From Perognathus longimembris pacificus (Eukaryota > Chordata > Mammalia > Rodentia > Heteromyidae), in contig NC_063168.1 of NCBI RefSeq assembly GCF_023159225.1, positions 52,493,398-52,557,397 on the forward strand: 64,000 nt of DNA, read 5' to 3'. The notes below the pieces were generated by a model. The model did no database searches and had not been told where the DNA came from. It saw nothing but the letters and a program-made list of their open reading frames with translations. The translations under genes and the position numbers were made by a program. Shown here piece after piece: positions 10,843 to 21,670 of the stretch (positions within the stretch are counted from its first letter, which is position 1; every line of letters begins with the position of its first letter).

Positions 10843-11052
10843 TTTCTGGTGCCAGTACTGGGGCTTGAATTAGGGTCTGGGCTCTTAGGTCCTTAGCTTT
10901 TTTGCTAAAGGCTGATGCTCTATCACTTGAGCCACAGCCCTATTTCTGGCTTTCTTGGAGATTAAGAGTCTCACAGACTTTCCTGTACCTTCTACATATC
11001 TCAGGTCTCAGCCTCTTGACTAGCTAGGAGTATAGATGTGAAGCACCTGTAG
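10843..11052 (-). mobile_element. B1-Geo composite SINE, diverged
   Basis: GCCAGTACTGGGGCTTGAAT through AGCTAGGAGTATAGATGTGA. Confidence 0.7.
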
Positions 11053-11084
11053 TTTTCTTTATTATTAGTAAGATTACCAGTCAG

Positions 11085-11288
11085 GGCTGGGGATATGGCC
11101 TAGTGGCTAGAGTGCCTGCCTCGTATTCATGAGGCCCTGGGTTCAATTCCCCAGCACCACATATACAGAAAATGGCCAGAAGTGGCGCTGTGGCTCAAGT
11201 GGCAGAGTGCTAGCCTTGAGCAAAAAGAAGCCAGGGACAGTGCTCAGGCCCTGAGTCCAAGCCCCAGGACTGGCAAAAAAAAAAAAAA
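11085..11288 (+). mobile_element. IDL-Geo SINE with target-site duplication
   Basis: Perfect 14-base AGATTACCAGTCAG at 11071-11084 and 11289-11302, a young copy. Confidence 0.95.
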
Positions 11289-11524
11289 AGATTACCAGTC
11301 AGAATGACAAAGATGTGGTGTGCTTTTTAGAAGTCAGATGTCTAATCAGGACCATGCTCCATGGTGGTTACCAAAGGACTGTCCGATACAGGGAACTGCT
11401 GACCATAGACCATAGACACACAGAAACTTCAGAATTAGAGGCATTCCCATTCCCGTTGACACAGTCCTTCTGTCTCTGAATCTCACCTGTGTACATCCCA
11501 CTTAAAACTCAAGCTCTCTCCATT

Positions 11525-11695
11525 ATTTCTTTTTTGTTTGTCAGTCTTGGGGTTTGAACTCAGGGCTTGGATGCTGTTCCTGAGTTTCTTTTGTTCAAGA
11601 TTAGCACTCCTCCATTTGAGCTTCACTTCCTTTTTTGTTAATTTATTGGAGATAAAAGTCTCATGCACTTTCCTGCCTGCACTGAGCATGGTTAA
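11525..11695 (-). mobile_element. B1-Geo SINE, partial
   Basis: Geo half and linker only (GTCAGTCTTGGGGTTTGAAC to TCCTGCCTGCACTGAGC). Confidence 0.65.
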
Positions 11696-12033
11696 GAATA
11701 GATCAGTTGAAGCATTCAATCTGATTAGTTAAGAAGGCCAACTGTCCAGTTTATAAGTTATGTGTGCTATGGCTAGTTTGAAGCCCTTAGTGTGGTTGTA
11801 GAAGTACCTTCTATATCTACAATCTCATTTAGAACAATATATTTTAAGCAGATGTTATCTGCCAGTCACCATTCTAGGAACTCAGGGTACAAAAATAAAC
11901 AGAGACAAAAGAGAAACAGAAGAACAGAGAACTAGTTCTCTTCAATAAACTCAATCTGGAGCACAAATTGGCCTCTAGAAGAAGTTCTGAAGGATTTGAA
12001 TGCCTGTTTGTTGAAATTAAAAGAAAAAGACCT

Positions 12034-12238
12034 GGGCTGGGAATATGGCCTAGTGGTAGAGTGCTTGCCTTGTATACATGAAGCCCTGGGTTTGATTCCT
12101 CAGCACTACATATATAGAAAAATCCAGAAAAGTGGCGCTGTGGCTCAAGTGGTAGAGTGCTAGCCTTGAGCAAAAAGAAGCCAGGAACAGTGCTCAGGCC
12201 CTGGGTTCAAGCCCCAGAACTGGCCAAAAAAAAAAAAA
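12034..12238 (+). mobile_element. IDL-Geo SINE
   Basis: Full dimer ending in an A run. Confidence 0.9.
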
Positions 12239-12291
12239 GTAAAAGAGCTAACAGCTTCAACCAGGTTTCTTCGTTCTGCCTTTCAAAACAC

Positions 12292-12376
12292 TCAGGATTA
12301 GAGATATAGCTCAATGGTTGAGGGCCTGTCTAGCATGGAAGAAGCCCTTGATTTGATCCCTAGCATGGGAGAGGGA
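12292..12376 (+). mobile_element. ID-like SINE monomer
   Basis: GGATTAGAGATATAGCTCAA with TTTGATCCCTAGCATGGGAG: tRNA-like monomer. Confidence 0.6.
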
Positions 12377-12404
12377 AAACCTCTTATTCAACAATTACGG
12401 TATC

Positions 12405-12640
12405 CGCAGGTGTCAGTGGTTCACACCTGTAATCCTATCTACTCAGGAGGCTCAGACCTGAGGACTGAGGTTTGAAGCAGGCCCAGACAAGAAATCCCAT
12501 GAAAGCCTTATCTCCAATTAATCAGCAAAAAGCCAGAAGTAGAAATGTGGCTCAAGTAGTAAAGCCCTATCTATCCTTGAACAAAAAAAGCCCAGAGACA
12601 GCACCGAGGCCCTGATTCAAGCCCCGGGAACAGCACACAC
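12405..12640 (+). mobile_element. B1-Geo composite SINE
   Basis: CGCAGGTGTCAGTGGTTCAC start to CGGGAACAGCACACACAAAA. Confidence 0.75.
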
Positions 12641-12666
12641 AAAAGTTAAGAGAGAGAGAGAGAAAC

Positions 12667-12868
12667 AGCTGAGAATGTGGCTTAGTGGTAGAGTGCTTGC
12701 CTAGCACACATGAAGCCCTGGTCTCCATTCCTCAGCACTACATAAACAGAAAAAGCCAGAAGTGGCACTGTGGCTCAAGAGGTAGAGTGCTAGTCTTGAG
12801 CAAAAAGAAGCCAGGGACAGTGCTCAGGCCCTGAGTCCCAAGTCCCAAGACTAGAAAGAAAAAAAAAA
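12667..12868 (+). mobile_element. IDL-Geo SINE, older variant
   Basis: Left half has GAATGTGGCTTAGTGGTAG and CATAAACAG, an older subtype also seen at 21671 and 48333. Confidence 0.85.
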
Positions 12869-12889
12869 GTTGAAAAAAATACTAACCAG

Positions 12890-13096
12890 GGGCTGGGAAT
12901 ATGGCCTAGTGGCAAGAGTGCTTGCCTTGTATACATGAAGCCCTGGGTTCGATTCCCCAGCACCACATATCTAGAAAACAGCCAGTAGTGGCGGCTTGTG
13001 GCTCAAGTGGCAGAGTGCTAGCCTTGAGAAAAAAAAAAAAAGCCAGGGACAGTGCTCAGGCTCTGAGTCCAAGGCCCAGGACTGGCAAAAAAAAAA
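12890..13096 (+). mobile_element. IDL-Geo SINE with target-site duplication
   Basis: AAAAATACTAACCAG (12875-12889) and AAAAATACTAACTAG (13097-13111), one mismatch in 15. Confidence 0.92.
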
Positions 13097-13122
13097 AAAA
13101 ATACTAACTAGTCTGGTGAAAT

Positions 13123-13241
13123 GTATATATTTATCACTCTTGTCAATATAAATTGCACATTAAAGAAACTACACAAGAACTATAACCCTTCTGTACATCA
13201 CCTTTATAATAATAATAAAAATCTTAAATGGCAAAAAAAAA
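13123..13241 (+). mobile_element. L1-3'-end-like tail
   Basis: CTATAACCCTTCTGTACATC then ACC TTTATAATAATAAT and an A run. The same end recurs at 17150, 59140 and, reversed, 61340. Confidence 0.5.
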
Positions 13242-13244
13242 AGT

Positions 13245-13490
13245 AATACTAGCTACTCAGGAGGCTGAGATCTAAGAATCCTGGTTTGAAGCCAGCTCAG
13301 GCAGCAAAGTCTACGAGAGTCTTTTTTCTTATTTATTGTCTACGAGAGTCTTATCTACAATTAATCACCAAAACTGGAAGTGGCTCTGTGGCTCAAAGTG
13401 GTAGAGTGCTAGCCTTGAGCAAAAATGCTCAGAGACAGCAAGCTGGACCCTGAGTTCAGGCCCCACAACCAATATAAAGCAAATAAACAA
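13245..13490 (+). mobile_element. B1-Geo composite SINE, 5' truncated
   Basis: Starts at CTAGCTACTCAGGAGGCTGA; has a 20-base internal duplication of GTCTACGAGAGTCTT in the linker. Confidence 0.75.
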
Positions 13491-13508
13491 AAAAATATAT
13501 CTATTCAG

Positions 13509-13668
13509 GGGGCTGGGAATATGGCCTAGTGGTACAGTGCTTGCCTCGTATACATGAAACCCTGGGTTCGATTCCTCAGTACCACACATTAACAGAAAAA
13601 TCCAGAAGTGGCACTGTGGCTCAAGTGGTAGAGTGCTAGCCTTGAGCAAAAAGAAACCAGGCCAAAAA
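13509..13668 (+). mobile_element. IDL-Geo SINE with internal 3' deletion
   Basis: From AAAGAAACCAG it jumps to GCCAAAAAAT, so most of the right-half B-box side is gone. Confidence 0.82.
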
Positions 13669-14034
13669 ATAATAATAATAATCTATACTGGGTCAAGGTC
13701 ATGGGGTCCATGGGGCTCCTGAGTTGGGACACATGAAGATTTGTCTAAAGTGGGTGCAGTCTGAGTGCCTTCAGCCATACCTTGCCCTATCCATGGCTGA
13801 TTCTGAGTAACATCTTTCATAATAAACTACTATAGAAACCAAAACATAAACTATATTGGAAACTTCTCTATATGATTGTAGTCTGACATAGTACTTTCAC
13901 TTCTGTGCATTTGTTAACATCTTTGATAATAAGGGAATGTTTTAATAACTTGGTTCATTAACACAGTATCAAAATTATGAAAACTACAGAAACAAAGAAA
14001 AAGTACGCACATTAATTCTGACAATGTAAACACC

Positions 14035-14227
14035 TTTTTTCTTTTTGCCAGTCCTGGGCTTGAACTCAGGCACTGTCCCTAAGTTTCTTTTGCTTAAGGC
14101 TAGCACTCTACCACTCGAGCCACAGCGCCACTTCTGGATTTTTCAGTGTATGTGGTACTGAGGAATCAAACCCAGGGCTTTATGCATGCTAGGCAAGCAT
14201 TCTACCACTAAGCCACATTCCCAGCTC
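14035..14227 (-). mobile_element. IDL-Geo SINE
   Basis: GCCAGTCCTGGGCTTGAACT to CACATTCCCAGCTC in reverse. Confidence 0.88.
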
Positions 14228-14399
14228 TGCAAAAACTTTGTAAAGGTTTATCAATATTTAAAAGTAAAAAGCAGGTGAATATTGGAATTTTTCTTTTAGT
14301 GGCAAAAGTTGGGTTTGAACTCAAGGCCTAGCTCTTTCTTCTGTCTTCAAGTGCTGGGACAACAGTGTCTGTAACAAACACCATACCTGGCAGAAATGT

Positions 14400-15560
14400 A
14401 CATTCCTAACAACAATCTAGCTAAGGGTGAGAACCACCAGTTCCAGATCGCATTTGTAAGTGCATTAGAGAAGCTTCAGGGCAACAGAAGGCTCTTCCTG
14501 ACAGCTCTTCAGTTCCTTTTCTGAAAGCAAAATGTAGTACATAGCTTTTCTCCTTGCTTTTCTCCAAGATTCCAAGCCCCAAATTTTTAGAAGGGAATTA
14601 GAGGAAGGGGAATGCAAACTAAACTTGGCATAGAAATGATTCTGAGAAGATGGAAGAGGCCCTTGAAAAGGGAGAAGCCATAGAGGCAATTTCAGCATCA
14701 TCTGGGCTCAGGGACAGGTTGTGGCGCATTAGCGTGGCTAAATGTATTTGCTGTCAAACTAATGAGCCGGGGACATAAGACTGTTTCTTGGCAACTGAGT
14801 CCTTCAGTTGTTTAAACAATTCGCCTACAAACAAAACCTGAGTAGTGGAAAGGGTAAATGATCCAGCTTTGCCAAGTAAACTGCCTGCTTAGGGACTTTC
14901 TCTAGCAGGGCCTCAGCTAAGACTGTCCCCAGGAGTATAGTTCACCTGTGTCTGAGTCCGCCTCCTCCTCAGCACCTGTGATTCCAGAGTCTCTGGAGGG
15001 ATTCTTCCCCAATGCTGGCACTACCAACAGCTGGCTCTGGGCGGCTGCCAGCATAATCTCTGAACATGATGTCAACAATTATTTTTAGAACAAAAAGCTA
15101 CTTGGGCTTCCCAAGAGTTTTGTTTTTGTTAAGTCATTAGGAGGAAATAACACAAGAAGGGACTGATGCTACCACTCAAATAGTAGTGTTTAGATCCCAG
15201 GCCCAAAGCAATGGAGCCAGCCAGCCAGACTAAAGCCTCTGAAATCATAAGGCAAAATAAACCTTTCCTCTTTTTTTTTTTTTAACCATTGGAGAGAGAT
15301 TTTTAATTTTCATAGGAGAGGCTTTGTGAGGCTGAGCATGATTAAGATGTGTATAATCTCTAATTAGGTTCACTCGTGTCCTTTCCTCTTTTAAATTGTT
15401 TTCCTCAGCTACTCCCACACTGATTGAAAAAAAGTGACTAACACAGCCTAAGTCCAAAGATTGGGCTGAATTCGCTAAGTGTCAGAACTGGGCTGAGTTC
15501 AGCAGTAGAATTCCTTGTCACATTAAGGTACTAAGCAATGCTCACTTCAATGGCTTTAAG
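14400..15560. other. Intergenic unique block
   Basis: Repeat-poor sequence with no recognisable gene. At 15175-15290 CAAAATAAACCTTTCCTC followed by a T run may be the polyadenylation end of an old LTR or LINE; family unknown. Confidence 0.4.
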
Positions 15561-15579
15561 TTATAAAACTTCATGAAGA

Positions 15580-16042
15580 AAGCTGAACATGGCACTGCCC
15601 CTCTCGCGTGCTGCCGCGGGGTTTGCTGGGAAGGTAGCCGTAGTCCAGTCACCTTTAAGGTGTTGGAGGGAAGGATTTGGATCTAAATAACCGGTCCAGG
15701 ATGTGGTTCGAGATTGTCCCGGGACTGCTCATCATGGGCACGTGCCTGGTCATTCCTGGAGTGGCCACTGCTTACATCCAGAAGTACACTAAAGGAGGCA
15801 AGGAGAAAAGGGTAACCTATTTTCCTTATCACTGGGCTATGATGGAAAGAGAGAGACCAATCTCTGGAGTCAACCGTTACTATGTGTCCAAGGGCTTGGA
15901 GAACATTAATGAAGCAGTTTCCTGATCAATGCAAAAATGACTCAGTCATAGTCGTCAGCTCTTGCTAAAAGATTATCCATTATACTATGTAATGCTTAAC
16001 AAAAATAAATGTAAGAAGCATAAAAAAAAAACTTAATGAAGA
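15580..16042 (+). pseudogene. NDUFA1 processed retrocopy (L1-type insertion)
   Basis: A full mRNA copy: 5' UTR-like sequence from about 15580, an uninterrupted reading frame, a 3' UTR with AATAAA at 16004-16009, and a short A-tail at 16022-16030. It is bounded by a 15-base target-site duplication, AAAACTTCATGAAGA at 15565-15579 and AAAACTTAATGAAGA at 16028-16042, with one mismatch. The parent gene is multi-exon and X-linked in human, so an unspliced-intron-free copy beside DHX57/GEMIN6 is a retroposition product. It sits between the convergent 3' ends of DHX57 and GEMIN6. Intact frame and one diverged base in the duplication suggest moderate age, but loss of function cannot be concluded from sequence. 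Confidence 0.88.
15701..15925 (+). CDS. Intact NDUFA1-like reading frame in the retrocopy (74 aa)
   Basis: NDUFA1 is a small single-pass accessory subunit of mitochondrial complex I. The frame starts MWFEIVPG at an ATG in fair context. A hydrophobic helix covers about residues 8-25, then GGKEKR and [26 protein letters not shown], the conserved matrix/intermembrane tail of the family. The usual protein is 70 residues; this one is 74, ending NEAVS, apparently because a small deletion removed the original stop codon. There are no frameshifts or internal stops. It could be expressed as a retrogene or be a young pseudogene; no promoter beyond copied 5' UTR is evident. Confidence 0.7.
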   Translation: MWFEIVPGLLIMGTCLVIPGVATAYIQKYTKGGKEKRVTYFPYHWAMMERERPISGVNRYYVSKGLENINEAVS

Positions 16043-16128
16043 TTTTACTAGGAGCCAGAATTTTTCAAGTTTCACCCAGACAAATTTGCACTATAATAAC
16101 CTATGCCAGGCTAATTATAAAGTTTAGG

Positions 16129-16378
16129 GACTGAGTGCCCATGGCTCATGCCTTAAGTCCTAACTACTCAGGAGGCTGAGACTGGAGGATCACAGTATGA
16201 AGCCAGACCAGGCAGGAAGGAAGGTCTCTGAGACTCTTATCTCCATTTAATGAACAAAAGAGCCAGAAGTGAGTTTATGGCTCAAGTGGCAGAACACCAG
16301 TCTTGAGGTAAAAAAGCTAAGGGACAGCATTCAAATCCAGGATTCAAGCCCCAGTACTGGCGCACACACACAAAAAAA
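16129..16378 (+). mobile_element. B1-Geo composite SINE
   Basis: GGACTGAGTGCCCATGGCTC start to CAGTACTGGCGCACACACAC. Confidence 0.75.
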
Positions 16379-16384
16379 GAAAGG

Positions 16385-16582
16385 TTGGTATTTTATATGT
16401 TCTTGATACATTGTATATTGTATATATATCTACCTGACCTAGAGAAGGGAAAGAAAAACAGGGCATAAGATATCACAAGAAATGTACACACTGCCCTACT
16501 ATGTAACTGTACCCTTTTTGCACAACACCTTGTCAAAAAAATTTGTGTTCAATTAATAAATTAAATTTAAAAAAAAAAAAAG
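16385..16582 (+). mobile_element. L1-3'-end-like tail
   Basis: Ends GTAACTGTACCCTTTTTGCA ... AATTAATAAATTAAATTT then A run. Closely matches the reverse of 49284-49430. Confidence 0.55.
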
Positions 16583-16672
16583 GTTGGGGTTGGAGGTGTG
16601 GCTCAGGTAGTGGGGTGCCAGGCAATGAGTGAAAGCATCAGATCAAGACTTTCGAGTTCTAGTCTCAAAAAT
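16583..16672 (+). mobile_element. ID-like SINE monomer, diverged
   Basis: GGTTGGAGGTGTGGCTCAGG with TTCGAGTTCTAGTCTCAAAA. Confidence 0.5.
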
Positions 16673-16894
16673 AAAATTGTTTCCTTAGCTCACAGCTTTG
16701 CAGGTAGCTTGCAATGCAGTGGCATAGGCTGTTTTTGTGAAGGTCAGTGCACTCTTTGCTTCAGTGCTTTGTCTGTCTTTTCTAAATGTACCAAGCCCTG
16801 GTGATCAGTGTTCATATCACCAAAGAAGTCAGAGTGGAGTCCCACAATCCTCCCTTAAAGGTAAACTTCAATGACCTAAGGGCTTCCCACTAAA

Positions 16895-17055
16895 CTTTTT
16901 TTTTCCCAGTCCTGGGGCTTGAACTCAGGCTAGCGCTCTACCAACTGAACCACACACAGTACCACTTCCAGCTCTTTCTGTTTATCTGAGGAATTGAACC
17001 CATGGCTTCAAACATGCTAGGTAAGCACTGTACCACTAAGCCACATTCCCAGCCC
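16895..17055 (-). mobile_element. IDL-Geo SINE, internally deleted
   Basis: CCCAGTCCTGGGGCTTGAAC to CACATTCCCAGCCC; lacks part of the right half. Confidence 0.82.
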
Positions 17056-17146
17056 GTAAACTCATCTCATACTTTCTGTTCTATCATCAACTAATACTAC
17101 AGCTCTGGCAACCATATTTAAACTAAAGCAAACTCTGATTAAAAAA

Positions 17147-17222
17147 CTACTTAATGTATGTAACTGTGACCCCTCTGTACTTCACCTTTACCATAAAAAT
17201 TAAAAACAAACAACAAAAAAAC
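17147..17222 (+). mobile_element. L1-3'-end-like tail
   Basis: TGTAACTGTGACCCCTCTGT, then ACTTCACCTTTACCATAAAA and an A-rich end. Confidence 0.5.
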
Positions 17223-17347
17223 CCTCATGACATCAAAATATAAGCTGGCTATGTTACCAACTCCAACAAAATGCCACTACATGTTCAACCCCTGAGACAA
17301 TGTTTAGTGTATATATATGTATACATATAATACACACACATATATAA

Positions 17348-17590
17348 GCTGGGTGCTGATGGCTTACACCTGAAATCCTAGCTACTCAGGAGAGGAAGCT
17401 GAGATCTGAGGATGTGTTCAAAGCCAGCCCAGGCAGGAAGGTCCGTGAGACTCTTACAACACTAGATAACCAGAAGTGGAGCTGTGGCTCAAAGTGGTAG
17501 AGTTAGCCTTGAATGAAAGCCCAGGGACAGCACATAGGCCCTGAGTTCAAGCCCCACACTGACCAAGAAAAAGCAACAAAAAAGAAAAGT
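17348..17590 (+). mobile_element. B1-Geo composite SINE
   Basis: GCTGGGTGCTGATGGCTTAC start; 3' end reaches to about 120 bases from the GEMIN6 stop. Confidence 0.75.
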
Positions 17591-17713
17591 TCATTGTTAT
17601 TTAACTAGAATAATAAAAACTTTAAATGCACACATACACACAACCATATACGTCTCTGAAGTCCTGTAATACGAGGAACACATTTTTCAAAGAACAAAAT
17701 AAGGAAATCAGTT

Positions 17714-20678
17714 TCAATCAGTATGCTCAAAGTTCTTGACCTCCTCCTGTTGGAAAGCTTCAAGATGTCCTTGAATGAGATCCTGAACCCGGGACAAAAT
17801 AATTTCATTAGTGCTGCTGCAATTTTCTGGACCATATGGTGGGTCTATAGTCAGAACCCCAGCCACACAGAGAGTCCTTGGTGACTCTCCCTGTTCAGTG
17901 ATGGGGATGTGGTTCTTCTCAAGCCATTTCCTTAAGCTGTTCTTTTTATTTTCCAGGTCCTCGGGGCTATGGCCTTTGTAGTCTCCAGACATGAACAAAT
18001 GTGTCAGTTTCTCTCTCGTTCTGTGGTCTCCTTCGTTCACGACATCAATAGTCTGCACAGAATGTCCCATAACTCCAGTCACAGATAAGCTGCCATCTTC
18101 AAGGAAGTTCACAAGGACAATACTTTGGAGGAAAAGTACATTCAGAGCAAATTGGCAAGGGGAAAACTGAAAGGCCCATAAGTGATGAAAGAATCAATAG
18201 ATTAAGAGGTTTCATCAACCCAAAGGTTACCAGAAGAAGAGGGAACAATTTTCCCTGTTTGAAATTCATTCTTACCACCAAATGCTTTGACTTGCTCAAC
18301 AAGCATTCCCTGAAGATCCTCAATATCCAAGTTTTTTGCACAGTTTAAAGCTATAAACATTGTAATACACAGAACATGATAACCTAAAATTAATAGGGTT
18401 GGGGGCAATGGCAGAGCTTGTACTTAGCATGTGTCTGGACCTGGATTTAACCTCCAGTACCAAGAGAATAAAAAGCCAACAGTATCATTAAATCCAAAAA
18501 TCATTCTTTGAAAAATATATATCCGCTCACAAAAATCAGTCAAGATTAAAAAAAAAACAGCCAAGCACTGGTGGCTCATCACTGTAATCCTAACAACTTG
18601 GGAGGCTGAGGTCTGAAGGATCAAAGGTCAAAGCCAGCCTAGGTAGAAAAGGTTTATCAGCTTTCATCTCCAAAAATCACCAGTAAAAAAGCTCAGTTGG
18701 AGGTGTTACTGAAGTGGTAGAATGTCCAATGAGTGAACAAACCACCAAAGCAGAGGCATGAAGCCCTGAGTGAAAACCCTGAGATAGCTCAGACCCAGCT
18801 CATACTCGCAATCCTAGCTACTCAGGAGGGTGAGATCTGAGATTGACATTTGAAGCCAGCCCAGGAAGAAAAATCCCCATGAGACTCTTAGCTCTAATGA
18901 AACACTCAGAAACTGGAAGTGGTGCTGTGGCTCATGTGGTAGAACGCTCGACTTGAGTACAAAGAAGCCCAGGCCCTGAGTTCAAGCTACAGGGCCAGCA
19001 AAAACAAAGAAAACCCTGGAATCCAAAAAAAATAACAAAATAAAGATTAGTGAAGGGCTGGGAATATGGCCTAGTGGCAAGCATGCTTGCCTCGTATACA
19101 TGAAGCCCTGGGTTTGATTCCCCAGCACCACATATATAGAAAATGGCCAGAAGTGGCGCTGTGGCTCAAGTAGCAGAGTTATCCTTGAGCAAGAAGCCAG
19201 GAACAGTGCTCAGGCCCTGAATTCAAGGCCCAGGACTGGAAAAAAAATAAAAATAAAATAATAATAATAAAGATTAATGAAAGAGAGAGGGAGCATATAT
19301 AAAAACTAGGAAAAAAGCAGCAAAGATAAAATAGAAAATCCTAAGAACAAGTTTATGACAATAATTTTGAACCTTAACTCCTAGAAAAATGTAAATTGCT
19401 AATAGAAAATGGAGAGGGGGAGCAGACAGCTGGGTTAGGTGATTTACACTTAGAATCCTAGGTCCCCAGAGGCAAAAACCTGAGAGGATCACAGTTTGAA
19501 GCCAATCCGGATTAAAAGTTCTTAGGATCTTATTTCTATCAATAAGCTAGACATGGTGGTATACTCTGTGATCTCAGTAGCTGGAAGATGCTGGCCTCTA
19601 CCTGACAACAGCCTGTGGCAATACACCCAGCATAAAGCTGGAAGTAGAAATGTGGCTCAAGTGGTAGAGTGCTAGCTGTGAATGAAAAAGCCCTTACTTC
19701 AAACCCCTGTACCATAACAAAAGAAAAATAAAAAAGAAATACCTGTAGATATCACAATAAAGAAAGAAAGACTAAGCAGATAAAACAAATGTAACATGGG
19801 ATCCTGGATCGGATCCTGAAACAGAAAAAGGCTACTAGTGGAAATACTGGTAAAAGCTGAATACTATGGACTTAATGCAAATTATCAGTTTGAACAAACG
19901 TATGAGTATGTAAGATGTTAACTAGGGAAGCTGAGTGAAAAATATACAGATATTCCTGAGTACCACATACACAGAAAAAGGCGGAAGTGGTGCTATGACT
20001 CAAGTGGTAACAGTGCTAGCCTTGAGCAAAAAAGCTCAAGGACAGTACTTAGGCCTTGAATTCAAGTCCCAGTACCGGCACAAAAACAAACAAACAAAAA
20101 CATAAAAACAACTTAGAAAGGGGTACAAAGTTATTGTCTATCCTATTATTCTTTACCTTTGTGCACGTTTGAAATTCTTCACTACAAGAATTTCATATAT
20201 ATTTTTTTTTTCTTTTGCCAGTGCTGGGGCTTGAACTCAGGGCCTGAGCACTGTCCCTGGCTTCTTTTTACTCAAGGCTAGCACTCTACCACTTGAGCCA
20301 CAGCGCCACTTCTGCCCGTTTTCTATATATGTAGTGCTGAGGAATGGAACCCAGGGCTTCATGTATATGAGGCAAGGACTCTTGCCACTAGGCCATATTC
20401 CCAGCCCCTAATACAAGAATTTCTATAGCCCATTCCAATGAGCTTTTCTGATCTGAGAGACTAATCCATACTTAAAACAGCCTATTAACCTTTCACTGCT
20501 CTGCCTTCACAAGAATGGCAAGATTTCAGGGAAGCAGAATGCATACTCACTTGGCAGAGACTGGATCTGCAGTTAAAAACCATCCTTTATACTCGTTCTT
20601 CTCACTGGCTACCACTGTGACTTCTTTATAAACATAATCTTCCCACTCTAAGGGGCTTTTCTTCATCCATTCATTCAT
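17714..20678 (-). CDS. GEMIN6: GEMIN6, gem-associated protein 6 (two coding exons)
   Basis: Gemin6 is an Sm-fold subunit of the SMN complex. It pairs with Gemin7 and helps load Sm cores on snRNAs in cytoplasm and Gems. On the minus strand the ATG is at 20676-20678. Coding exon 2 (20551-20678) reads MNEWMKKSPLEWEDYVYKEV and ends at a GTGAGT donor. Exon 3 (17714-18122) resumes in phase with N-IVLVNFLEDGS after a TTTTCCTCCAAAG acceptor. Together they give 537 nt, 178 residues, stop TGA. The first half is the Sm-like domain; the second half (KKNSLRKWLEKNHIPITEQG...) is the helical C-terminal domain. Human protein is about 167 residues; here the tail QQEEVKNFEHTD adds about 11. The 5' non-coding part of exon 2 extends to an AG acceptor at 20698-20699. 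It runs convergently with DHX57. Confidence 0.95.
18551..18780 (+). mobile_element. B1-Geo composite SINE
   Basis: In the GEMIN6 intron. CAAGCACTGGTGGCTCATCA start. Confidence 0.7.
18783..19010 (+). mobile_element. B1-Geo composite SINE
   Basis: Head-to-tail with the previous copy; ends CAGGGCCAGCAAAAACAAAG. Confidence 0.7.
19056..19268 (+). mobile_element. IDL-Geo SINE with target-site duplication
   Basis: AAAGATTAGTGAAG (19042-19055) and AAAGATTAATGAAAG (19269-19283); tail is (AATA)n. Confidence 0.9.
19430..19720 (+). mobile_element. Diverged B1-Geo copy or copies
   Basis: CTGGGTTAGGTGATTTACAC start; B1-like block, AAGCTAGACATGGTGGTATA (second B1-like), then a Geo half to GTACCATAACAAAAG. 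Confidence 0.55.
19975..20098 (+). mobile_element. Geo half fragment
   Basis: GCGGAAGTGGTGCTATGACT to CCCAGTACCGGCACAAAAAC. Confidence 0.7.
20195..20411 (-). mobile_element. IDL-Geo SINE with target-site duplication
   Basis: TACAAGAATTTC at 20183-20194 and 20412-20423; sits 140 bases from GEMIN6 coding exon 2, in the intron. Confidence 0.93.
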
Positions 20679-20772
20679 GGTTGCCAGCTGCCAGAATCTA
20701 AAATCACCATTGGTTGGGGTTAATATATATGTCCCACACAAATGTCTTACCTCTAATCTTCATTACTAGAGA

Positions 20773-20796
20773 TAGAGAGAGAGAGAGAGAGAGAAA
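20773..20796 (+). repeat. (GA)n microsatellite
   Basis: GATAGAGAGAGAGAGAGAGA run. Confidence 0.85.
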
Positions 20797-20814
20797 TCAC
20801 AAGTTTGTGAGTTT

Positions 20815-21050
20815 TTTGTTGTTGTTGGTTGTCAGGCTTGAACTATGGGCCTGGACGCTGTCCCTGAGCTCTTCAGCTCAAGACTAGCTCTCTACCCCTT
20901 GAGCCATAGCCACCACTTCTGGTTTTCTGGTGGTTAATTGGACATAAGAATCTCACGGACTTTCCTGCCTGGGCTGGCTCTGAACTGTGATTCTCAGATC
21001 TCAGCCTCCTGAGTAGCTAGGATTATAGGCATGAGCCACCGGCACATGGC
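20815..21050 (-). mobile_element. B1-Geo composite SINE
   Basis: Near full length in reverse, ending GAGCCACCGGCACATGGC. Confidence 0.8.
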
Positions 21051-21159
21051 TTTGTCTCAAATTCATGACAAAATACTTAGCCCAAGTAGCTAGTAACATA
21101 CTGAGTCCCAAATAATGGTACATGTCTATACTGACTGCTACTTGAAAAGATCACTTCAG

Positions 21160-21361
21160 GGGCTGGGAATATGGCCTAGTGGCAAAAGTGCTTGCCTCCT
21201 ATACATGAAGCCCTGGTTTTGATTCCTCAGCACCACATATATAGAAAAGGCCAGAAGTAGCGCTGTGGCTCAAGTGGCAGAGTGCTAGCCTTGAGTAATA
21301 AGAAGCCAGGGACAGTGCTCAGGCCCTGAGTTCAAGCCCCAGGACCCGTAAAAAAAAAAAG
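21160..21361 (+). mobile_element. IDL-Geo SINE with target-site duplication
   Basis: GATCACTTCAG at 21149-21159 and 21362-21372. Confidence 0.94.
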
Positions 21362-21454
21362 GATCACTTCAGTCCCACCAGTTAGATATCTGGATGAGCA
21401 ATGCAGTGATATCTGCTTCTAATTTTTAAAAAGGGGGGGAAAGGGAAGGAAAAA

Positions 21455-21660
21455 AAAGGCCAAATACTGTAATCCTAACTACTCTGGATGCTAGGATCTG
21501 AGGACCCAAATCGGGCGGGGAAGTCTGGGAAATTCTTATCAATAAATCTTAAAAAGAAAGTGGGGCTGTGGCTCAAGTGGGGAAAAAAAAAAAAAAAGCT
21601 CAGGGAGAGCACCCAGATCCAGAGTTCAAGCCCCAGTACTGGCACCAAACGGGAAAAAAA
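21455..21660 (+). mobile_element. B1-Geo SINE, diverged
   Basis: CTGTAATCCTAACTACTCTG block, then Geo half to CCCAGTACTGGCACCAAAC; first unit of a SINE cluster. Confidence 0.65.
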
Positions 21661-21670
21661 AAAGGGAGGA

